DNA of 12,162 nucleotides, taken from contig JAFAOZ010000112.1 in assembly GCA_019247395.1 (NCBI GenBank), positions 1 to 12,162 on the forward strand. Direction: 5' to 3'. Both the position numbers and the translations under genes were made by a program. Below the pieces are notes generated by a model, which was not told the origin of the DNA, did not search any database, and saw only the letters and a program-made list of their open reading frames with translations. Source of the DNA: Vulcanimicrobiota bacterium (GTDB taxonomy: Bacteria; Vulcanimicrobiota; Vulcanimicrobiia; Vulcanimicrobiales; Vulcanimicrobiaceae). Below are positions 6,413-12,162 of this stretch, piece by piece. Numbering within the stretch: position 1 is the stretch's first letter; each line of letters begins with the position of its first letter.

Positions 6413-7813
6413 ATGCGTTGTAACTTTCTTCGGAGTCCGATGTGGGCCGTCGCCTTTTTCGGACTCACGCTCTCCGCTTGCAACGGCACTGGAACCAGCG
6501 GCGCGGCGCCCGCATTGCCGGCTGCTTCTCAAACTGCATGGCTCACGAACGCTTCCGCACACCGGATGCACCGCAGTTCATCGAGCGGCAAGATTCAGCA
6601 CATCGTTATCGTCGTCCAAGAGAATCGGTCGTTCAATAATTTATTTCACGCCTATCCCGGTGCGAAGACGGCGAACTACGGACTCGATCCCTATGGGAAT
6701 AGGATCAAGCTCCTACCGGTCTCGATCGCAACGCCCTGGGACATCGACCACAGCTCGGGCGCTTTCTTCGCGGCCTGCAACGGCAGTGGCAGTATTCCCG
6801 GCACGAACTGCGCGATGAACGGTTTCACCAAAGAGTGGGTCGGCTGCGGCGGCGGCAGCAATCCGTGTCCGATCAAGCATCCACAGTATGCGTACGTACC
6901 GCGCAGCCAAATCAAGCCGTACTGGACGATGGCGAAGCAGTACGTGCTCGCCGACGAAATGTATGCCTCGAATTTCGACGCGAGCAGTTTCATCTCGCAT
7001 CAATACATCATCTCCGGCCAGGCGATGAGCGCGGTGAACTATCCGTGGGGCGCGTGGGGCTGCCCGGGCGGTTCGGGTGATGAGATTGCAACGGTCGGTC
7101 AGCAGCGTCAAATCCCCAGCGGCTATGAAGTCGTTTGTTGGGATCCGACGACGCTCGGCGACGAACTCGACGGCGCCAATCAATCGTGGGCGTTTTACGG
7201 GCAATATTACTCGGGATCTCCGTGGCTCTGGATCGCTTACCAGGCGATCAACCATATTTATAACGGGCCCGACTGGGGCAACGACATCATTCATCCGCCG
7301 TCGCAATTTCTCACCGACGTCCAAAACGGCAAACTTCGGGCCGTGACGTGGGTAACGCCGACTTGGCAGAACTCCGACCACGCGGGTTCGAACTCTACCA
7401 GCGGACCGTCGTGGATCGCTTCGGTCGTGAACGCCGTCGGTCAGTCCAGTTTTTGGGACTCGACCGCGATCTTCATCATGTGGGACGATTACGGCGGCTG
7501 GTACGACTCCGAACCGCCGGCCTACGTCGACTACGACGGATTGGGATTGCGCCTACCGCTGCTGATCATCTCACCCTATGCCAAACAGGGCTACGTCACG
7601 CATACGCATTACGAACACGGGACGATCCTGAAGTTCGTCGAGGAAACGTTCGGCTTGCAGGCCCTGGCGGCGAGCGACGCACGCGCCAACCCGCCCGACG
7701 ACTCCTTCGATTTCAACCAGGCGCCGCGGAAGTTTAAAGTGATACCCAGCACCTTCGGCAAGGAGTACTTCCTGCGTCAAGCACCCGACTACCATATTCC
7801 GGACTCACAGTAG
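6413..7813 (+). CDS. Phosphoesterase-family lipoprotein, array copy 1 (subtype A)
   Basis: A 466-residue exported PF04185-type hydrolase (phospholipase C/AcpA-like, alkaline phosphatase superfamily). The signal peptide ends in the lipobox L-S-A-C23, followed by a Ser/Thr/Ala linker to about residue 57. The core opens with QENRSFNNLF (Glu70, Asn71). Ser192 in SSFISHQY is the likely nucleophile by alignment with S-x-x-x-H segments of AcpA-like enzymes. Asp358-Asp359 (WDDYGGWYD) and Glu401-His402 complete the expected metal site. It likely cleaves phosphate esters outside the cytoplasm; the substrate is unknown. Oddity: where copies 2-4 have a Cys pair (TPTC...GC), this copy has Trp318 and Ser326, so both are lost together. 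It shares CPIKHPQYAY and PPSQFL segments with copy 4 (subtype A). The start is fixed by GAGGAG six bases upstream. Confidence 0.9.
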   Translation: MRCNFLRSPMWAVAFFGLTLSACNGTGTSGAAPALPAASQTAWLTNASAHRMHRSSSSGKIQHIVIVVQENRSFNNLFHAYPGAKTANYGLDPYGNRIKLLPVSIATPWDIDHSSGAFFAACNGSGSIPGTNCAMNGFTKEWVGCGGGSNPCPIKHPQYAYVPRSQIKPYWTMAKQYVLADEMYASNFDASSFISHQYIISGQAMSAVNYPWGAWGCPGGSGDEIATVGQQRQIPSGYEVVCWDPTTLGDELDGANQSWAFYGQYYSGSPWLWIAYQAINHIYNGPDWGNDIIHPPSQFLTDVQNGKLRAVTWVTPTWQNSDHAGSNSTSGPSWIASVVNAVGQSSFWDSTAIFIMWDDYGGWYDSEPPAYVDYDGLGLRLPLLIISPYAKQGYVTHTHYEHGTILKFVEETFGLQALAASDARANPPDDSFDFNQAPRKFKVIPSTFGKEYFLRQAPDYHIPDSQ

Positions 7814-7816
7814 GCA

Positions 7817-9175
7817 ATGCATCATCGCATTGCTACGCTCGTCGCGGCATCCACATGCGCGATCATCTTCGCCGGTTGCGGCGCCAACGGCCAAAGCGAC
7901 TACCAAAATGCCGGCGGAGCGCTCCCATCCGGGCAGCGAATGCATCACCACGCGTCGAGCGGAAAAATACAGCACATCGTCATCGTCGTCCAGGAAAATC
8001 GCTCGTTCAACAATCTCTTCTATGGCTTCCCGGGCGCAAAGACCAGCACGTACGGCTATACGAGCTCCGGGCAGCAAGTAACCTTACAGCCCGTCGGCCT
8101 CGAAACGACGTGGGACGTCGAGCACGATTCCTCGGGTTTCTTCGCCGCATGCAACGGCAGCGGCAGCATTCCGGGCACGAACTGCAAGAACAACGGCTTT
8201 AATAACGAGTACGCAGGCTGCCGCCGCTCTTGTCCCACGTACCCCGAATACGCCTACGTTCCGCATACGGAAACGCTGCCGCTCTTCGCTATCGGCAAAC
8301 AGTACGTGCTTGCCGATCAAATGTACGCATCCAACTTCGACGCGAGCAGCTTCATCTCGCATCAATACATCATTGCGGGGCAAGCGCAATCCGCCGTGAA
8401 CTACCCGTGGAGCTCGTGGGGTTGCCCTGGCGGAAAGCAAGATGACATTGCGATGGTCGATCAGCAACGCAACATCCCATCCGGTTACGAAGTCGTCTGC
8501 TGGGACCCGACGACCCTCGGTGACGAGCTGGATACCGCCGGCGTATCCTGGGGCTTCTATACGAGCGCCGTCAACGGCGACGGCGGCATCTGGAGCGCCT
8601 ACCAGGCGATCAACCATATCTACAACGGCCAGGATTGGCAAAAAGATATTATTACGCCACAGACGAACTTTTTCAGCGACGTCTCCAATGGAAAATTGCG
8701 CGGCGTGAGTTGGATTACGCCGACCTGCGCGAACTCCGATCACGCCGGTTGCGGCTCCAACACGGGGCCGGCGTGGGTCGCCTCGATCGTCAATGCCGTG
8801 GGCGAGTCGTCGTATTGGAACTCCACCGCAATCTTTATACTGTGGGACGACTACGGCGGCTGGTACGATCCCGAGCCGCCGCCCTATATGGATTACGACG
8901 GTTTAGGCATGCGGATTCCGATGCTCATCGTCTCCGCCTATGCCAAGAAGCATTACGTGACGCATACGCAATACGAGCACGGAACTATTCTAAAGTTCGT
9001 CGAGGAGACGTTCGGTCTGCCGGCGATGGCCGCCAGCGACTCGCGCGCTAATCCCCCCGACGACTCCTTTAACTTCAATCAGGGTCCGCGGAAGTTCAAG
9101 AAGATCAAGAGCGCGCTCGGCAAAGAGTACTTCGTGCACCAGCCGCTCGATCTTCGCCCACCCGATACGGAGTAG
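7817..9175 (+). CDS. Phosphoesterase-family lipoprotein, array copy 2 (subtype B)
   Basis: A 452-residue paralogue of the preceding gene. The N-terminus MHHR leads to the lipobox F-A-G-C21, then a His- and Gly-rich linker. Predicted active-site residues are all kept: Glu60-Asn61 in QENRSF, Ser178 in SSFISHQY, Asp344-Asp345 in WDDYGGWYD and Glu387-His388. Cys304 and Cys312 (TPTC...GC) probably form an extracytoplasmic disulfide. It differs from subtype A in having a shorter CRRSCP loop instead of the CPIKHP loop, LDTAG instead of LDGA, and PQTNFF instead of PPSQFL. The ATG is three bases after the stop of copy 1 with no good Shine-Dalgarno, so translation probably depends on coupling. The substrate is unknown; a complete site argues for activity. 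Confidence 0.9.
   Translation: MHHRIATLVAASTCAIIFAGCGANGQSDYQNAGGALPSGQRMHHHASSGKIQHIVIVVQENRSFNNLFYGFPGAKTSTYGYTSSGQQVTLQPVGLETTWDVEHDSSGFFAACNGSGSIPGTNCKNNGFNNEYAGCRRSCPTYPEYAYVPHTETLPLFAIGKQYVLADQMYASNFDASSFISHQYIIAGQAQSAVNYPWSSWGCPGGKQDDIAMVDQQRNIPSGYEVVCWDPTTLGDELDTAGVSWGFYTSAVNGDGGIWSAYQAINHIYNGQDWQKDIITPQTNFFSDVSNGKLRGVSWITPTCANSDHAGCGSNTGPAWVASIVNAVGESSYWNSTAIFILWDDYGGWYDPEPPPYMDYDGLGMRIPMLIVSAYAKKHYVTHTQYEHGTILKFVEETFGLPAMAASDSRANPPDDSFNFNQGPRKFKKIKSALGKEYFVHQPLDLRPPDTE
9169..9172 (+). promoter_or_regulatory. Shine-Dalgarno of copy 3 embedded in the last codons of copy 2
   Basis: GGAG, part of the ACG-GAG codons for the terminal Thr-Glu of copy 2, lies four bases before the GTG start of copy 3 and just before the TAG stop. 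Coding sequence and translation signal share the same bases. The same DTE codons end copy 4 before copy 5. Confidence 0.6.
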
Positions 9176-9176
9176 C

Positions 9177-10508
9177 GTGTATAGGCCGGCCGCAGTCGCG
9201 GCGCTCTCCCTAGCCCTCGTCTCGTGCGGTGGCAGCGCCGTCGCGCCCTCAGGGCGCAATCTGGGGAACGCGAGCTTGGTTTGGCATGCGTCGAGCGCCA
9301 AGATCAAGCACGTCGTCATCGTGGTGCAAGAGAACCGCTCGTTCAACAATCTCTTTTACGGTTATCCCGGAGCGAAAACCGTAAAGTATGGCTACGACAC
9401 GTCGGGCAACAAGATCAAATTACAACCGATCCCCCTCGAAGTACACTGGGACGTCGAACACGATTCAAGTGGATTCTTTGCCGCCTGCAACGGGACGGGC
9501 AGCATACCGGGCACCGACTGCCAAATGAATGGCTTCAATAAAGAGCGCGGCTGCATGATATCGTGTCCCCCCAATCCGACCTATGCCTACGTTCCGCACA
9601 GCGAGACGAAGCCGCTTTTCGAAATCGCACGCCAATACGTGCTCGCCGATGAAATGTACGCGTCGAACTTCGATGCGAGCAGCTTCATCTCGCATCAGTA
9701 CATCATCGCTGCTCAGGCAAAATCGGCCGTCGACTATCCTTACGGCGATTGGGGCTGCCCCGGCGGTTCGGCGGATAAGGTCCGCATCGTCGATGCGCAG
9801 CGAAACACGCAGAGCGGCCACGAAACGGCCTGCTGGAACGTTATGACGCTCGGCGACGAGCTCGATACTGCCGGCCTGCCGTGGGCCTACTATACCAGTC
9901 CGGTGAAAAGCGGCGACGGCATTTGGAGCGCGTACCAAGTAATCAGGCACATTTACACGGGCGCCGATTGGAAGAAAGACGTCATCACGCCGCAGACCAG
10001 GTTCTTCAGCGACGTTTCGAAGGGCCGGCTGCGTGCGGTGAGCTGGATCACGCCGACCTGTGCGAACTCCGACCACTCTGGTTGCGGCTCAAACACCGGG
10101 CCCGCCTGGGTCGCCTCGATCGTCAACGCCGTAGGTCAATCGCAGTATTGGGATTCTACGGCGATCTTCGTCTTCTGGGACGACTATGGCGGTTGGTACG
10201 ACTCCGAACCGCCGTCATACGTTGATTATGACGGTTTGGGGATTCGAGTGCCGCTGTTGATCGTTTCCGCCTATGCCAATCAAGGTCTCGTTACGCACAC
10301 GCAATACGAGCACGGCACGATTTTGAAGTTCGTCGAGCAGACCTTCGGTCTTTCGGCGATGTCGCAGAGCGATTCGCGCGCCAATGCGCCCGACGACGCC
10401 TTTAACTTCGACGCGCCGCCGCGCAAATTCAAAAAGATTCCGGCACCGTTGGGCATCGATTATTTTATGCATCAACCTTTTGACCCGCGGCCGCCCGATG
10501 AGCACTAA
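9177..10508 (+). CDS. Phosphoesterase-family lipoprotein, array copy 3 (subtype B)
   Basis: A 443-residue paralogue with the shortest leader: the lipobox is L-V-S-C17 and the linker reaches the core by residue 43. It starts with GTG one base after the stop of copy 2, using the GGAG inside that gene's last codons. Predicted site residues are kept: Glu52-Asn53, Ser169, Asp335-Asp336 and Glu378-His379. Cys295 and Cys303 retain the pair lost in copy 1. With copy 2 it shares LDTAG, the GIWSAYQ segment and the PQTxFF segment, and it has CMISCP in the variable Cys loop. It reads SSAKIKH where copies 1, 2 and 4 read SSGKIQH. The C-terminal codons encode RPPDEH, and the next gene starts inside them. 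It is probably an active extracytoplasmic phosphate-ester hydrolase; the substrate is unknown. Confidence 0.9.
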   Translation: MYRPAAVAALSLALVSCGGSAVAPSGRNLGNASLVWHASSAKIKHVVIVVQENRSFNNLFYGYPGAKTVKYGYDTSGNKIKLQPIPLEVHWDVEHDSSGFFAACNGTGSIPGTDCQMNGFNKERGCMISCPPNPTYAYVPHSETKPLFEIARQYVLADEMYASNFDASSFISHQYIIAAQAKSAVDYPYGDWGCPGGSADKVRIVDAQRNTQSGHETACWNVMTLGDELDTAGLPWAYYTSPVKSGDGIWSAYQVIRHIYTGADWKKDVITPQTRFFSDVSKGRLRAVSWITPTCANSDHSGCGSNTGPAWVASIVNAVGQSQYWDSTAIFVFWDDYGGWYDSEPPSYVDYDGLGIRVPLLIVSAYANQGLVTHTQYEHGTILKFVEQTFGLSAMSQSDSRANAPDDAFNFDAPPRKFKKIPAPLGIDYFMHQPFDPRPPDEH

Positions 10509-11853
10509 AGGCTCGTGGGCCGCCGCGCTGCTATCGGCACTCGCGCTCGCAGCTTGCGGCGGCAGCGCCGGCGTCGCACCGGGCGGGCCTGCGCTGAGCC
10601 CGGCGTTATCACAAGCTGCTTCGAGCGGCAAGATACAACACGTCGTCATCGTCGTGCAGGAGAACCGTTCGTTCAACAATCTGTTCATGGGCTTTCCGGG
10701 CGCGAAGACCACAAAGTACGGATACGATTCGTACGGGAATCGAATCGCAATCAAGCCGGTCTCGATGGCGACGAGCTGGGACCTCGACCACAGCTCGAAC
10801 ACCTTTTTTACCAACTGTAACGGAACCGGTAGCATACCGGGCACGAATTGCAAGATGAACGGCTTCAACCTCGAGCCGGTCGGCTGCGGCGCGAACCCGC
10901 CGTGTCCGATCAAGCATCCGCAATATGCGTACGCGCCGTACTCCGAAACGAAGCCGTACTTCGACATTGCCAAGCAGTACGTGCTTGCCGATGAAATGTA
11001 CGCGTCGAACTTCGACGGAAGCAGCTTCATCTCGCATCAATACATCATTTCCGGGCAGGCAGAATCCGCGGTCGACTATCCGCCCGGCGCGTGGGGTTGT
11101 CCCGGCGGCCCCGGCGACAAAATCAACGAAGTAGGGCCGCAGCGTCAAATCCCCTACGGCAACGAGGTCGTTTGCTGGGACCCGACGACGCTCGGCGACG
11201 AACTCGACGGAGCCGGCATCTCCTGGGCGTACTACGCGACTTCCTATGGAAGCTTGCCGGGGCTTTGGAACGCGTACCAGGCAATCAAACATATTTATAA
11301 CGGTTCCGACTGGAGCAAAGACGTCATCAGCCCGCCCTCGCAGTTTCTGAGCGACGTCAAGAAGGGGCGTTTACGCAGCGTGAGCTGGGTGACGCCGACC
11401 TGCGCGAACTCCGATCACGCCGGTTGCAATTCGAATCACGGCCCGTCGTGGGTATCGTCGGTCATCAACGCCGTCGGTGAATCGAAGTACTGGCCGAACA
11501 CCGCGATCTTCGTCTTCTGGGACGATTACGGCGGCTGGTACGATCCTCAGCCGCCGGCATTCGTTGATTACGACGGACTCGGCGTGCGCATTCCGATGCT
11601 GGTGGTCTCCGCCTATGCCAAGCAGGGCCACGTTTCGCACGTACATTACGAGCACGGCAGCATTTTGAAGTTCGTTGAAGATACGTTCGGACTTGCGCCT
11701 CTTTCTGCAAGCGATGCGCGGGCAAAGTCGCCCGCCAAGGATTGTTTCGATTTCAGCAAGCCGCCGCGCAAGTTCACGAAGATTCGCAGCCCGCTCGGGG
11801 TCGATTACTTCCTGCATGAGCCGCTCGATACGCGGCCACCCGATACGGAGTAA
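10498..11853 (+). CDS. Phosphoesterase-family lipoprotein, array copy 4 (subtype A)
   Basis: A 451-residue paralogue. I start it at ATG 10498, which overlaps the end of copy 3 by 11 bases, because this puts a proper signal peptide with lipobox L-A-A-C20 at the N-terminus. The frame stays open back to 10384, but those 38 residues are Arg-rich, overlap copy 3 and would bury the signal peptide. Predicted site residues: Glu55-Asn56, Ser176, Asp342-Asp343, Glu385-His386. The Cys pair is present (Cys302, Cys310). The CPIKHPQYAY and PPSQFL segments group it with copy 1. Unique changes include Gly174 for Ala in the DASSF segment, and EHGS for EHGT. There is no clear Shine-Dalgarno; re-initiation from copy 3 is likely. 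Its tail ends RPPDTE, as in copy 2. Confidence 0.9.
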   Translation: MSTKGSWAAALLSALALAACGGSAGVAPGGPALSPALSQAASSGKIQHVVIVVQENRSFNNLFMGFPGAKTTKYGYDSYGNRIAIKPVSMATSWDLDHSSNTFFTNCNGTGSIPGTNCKMNGFNLEPVGCGANPPCPIKHPQYAYAPYSETKPYFDIAKQYVLADEMYASNFDGSSFISHQYIISGQAESAVDYPPGAWGCPGGPGDKINEVGPQRQIPYGNEVVCWDPTTLGDELDGAGISWAYYATSYGSLPGLWNAYQAIKHIYNGSDWSKDVISPPSQFLSDVKKGRLRSVSWVTPTCANSDHAGCNSNHGPSWVSSVINAVGESKYWPNTAIFVFWDDYGGWYDPQPPAFVDYDGLGVRIPMLVVSAYAKQGHVSHVHYEHGSILKFVEDTFGLAPLSASDARAKSPAKDCFDFSKPPRKFTKIRSPLGVDYFLHEPLDTRPPDTE

Positions 11854-11859
11854 AGGCAC

Positions 11860-12162
11860 GTGCATCACCGTCTGGCCGCCTTGCGGCTCACCGCCGCCGC
11901 GTTCGCACTCGCCATCGCAGCATGTAGCGGCGGAAGTCTAACCTCGCCGGCGCCCGGTTTGCCGCCGGCGACGCAACGGCATGATTCCACCTCCGCCGGC
12001 AAGATCAAGCACGTCGTGATCGTGGTGCAGGAGAACCGCTCGTTCAACAACTTGTTCATGGGCTTTCCGGGTGCGAAGACCTCGAAGTACGGATACGATT
12101 CATACGGCCAGCGCATCAAGCTCAAACCTGTGCCGCTCGAGACGACCTGGGATATCGACCAT
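11860..12162 (+). CDS. Phosphoesterase-family lipoprotein, array copy 5 (5' part only)
   Basis: A partial gene open from GTG 11860 to the right edge, 101 codons. The start lies six bases after the stop of copy 4, with GGAG (11847-11850) in copy 4's last codons and AAGG nearer by. The N-terminus MHHR matches copy 2, the lipobox is I-A-A-C22, and the core begins with AGKIKH and QENRSFNNLF (Glu71-Asn72 region). The visible part is a mosaic: MGFPGAKT and KYGYDSYG resemble copy 4, while the LETTWD segment resembles copy 2. The nucleophile and most metal ligands lie beyond the window, so activity cannot be judged. It shows the array has at least five members. Confidence 0.85.
   Translation, partial: MHHRLAALRLTAAAFALAIAACSGGSLTSPAPGLPPATQRHDSTSAGKIKHVVIVVQENRSFNNLFMGFPGAKTSKYGYDSYGQRIKLKPVPLETTWDIDH

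Larger units (their letters stand above)
6413..12162 (+). repeat. Tandem array of at least five paralogous phosphoesterase genes
   Basis: Five head-to-tail paralogues of about 1.33-1.4 kb occupy this stretch with junctions of +3, +1, -11 and +6 bases. The catalytic blocks are close to identical even in DNA, for example the TTCATCTCGCATCA run in copies 1-4. The signal peptides and linkers differ strongly. This fits repeated gene duplication with purifying selection or gene conversion on the core. No transposase or direct-repeat boundary is seen around the array. Confidence 0.9.

Noticed and set aside
10384..10497. 38-residue N-terminal extension of copy 4
   Set aside because: It overlaps copy 3 coding sequence, is Arg-rich and would bury the signal peptide; ATG 10498 gives a proper lipoprotein start like the other copies.
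6713..11292. Similar minus-strand open frames of about 200-227 codons opposite each phosphoesterase copy
   Set aside because: They recur because the sense genes are paralogous and GC-rich. They have no ribosome site, signal or domain of their own.
6413..12162. Mobile element or CRISPR origin for the repeated structure
   Set aside because: Repeats are whole protein-coding genes with no transposase, terminal inverted repeats, direct repeats or spacer pattern.

Overview
The window comes from a GC-rich bacterial chromosome, probably of a diderm: every predicted lipoprotein has a classical lipobox and none has Asp at +2. The array of phosphoesterase lipoproteins, the NHL-like lipoprotein and the codon style remind me of soil lineages such as Candidatus Eremiobacterota or Acidobacteria. 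That taxonomic guess is recollection and inference; no marker gene here proves it.

Layout, left to right. (1) 1-316, minus strand: the 5' end of a lipoprotein gene with an NHL-type beta-propeller-like motif, running off the left edge. (2) 388-3450, plus: an error-prone DNA polymerase III alpha subunit (DnaE2/ImuC type), divergent from the lipoprotein across about 70 bases, with no imuA, imuB or lexA in view. (3) 3517-6328, plus: five tightly packed genes. They encode a single-domain cupin, a 54-residue Cys/His-rich mini-protein, a membrane CHASE3-like plus PP2C phosphatase (RsbU type), a STAS anti-anti-sigma protein (RsbV type) and a GHKL anti-sigma kinase (RsbW type). Every junction in this set overlaps (4, 11, 4 and 4 bases), so it reads as one translationally coupled operon centred on a partner-switching stress module. 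No sigma factor is present. (4) 6413-12162 and beyond, plus: five consecutive paralogues of the PF04185 phosphoesterase family (phospholipase C/acid phosphatase AcpA-like), four complete and the fifth cut by the right edge. Each has its own lipoprotein signal peptide, and neighbours are separated by +3, +1, -11 and +6 bases.

How the parts may work together. The partner-switching proteins should turn an extracytoplasmic signal into release of a regulator through the phosphorylation state of the STAS protein. The phosphoesterase array should place several related hydrolases on the outer side of a membrane, plausibly for releasing phosphate from organic phosphates or phospholipids. The two clusters are 84 bases apart on the same strand. 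Whether the first controls the second is unproven.

The most distinctive part is the array. Its copies fall into two subtypes in the order A-B-B-A-(mosaic), the junction before copy 5 resembles the junction before copy 2, copy 1 has lost both cysteines of a pair kept in copies 2-4, and the last codons of some copies contain the Shine-Dalgarno sequence of the next gene. No tRNA, rRNA, CRISPR, insertion sequence or convincing intrinsic terminator was seen.
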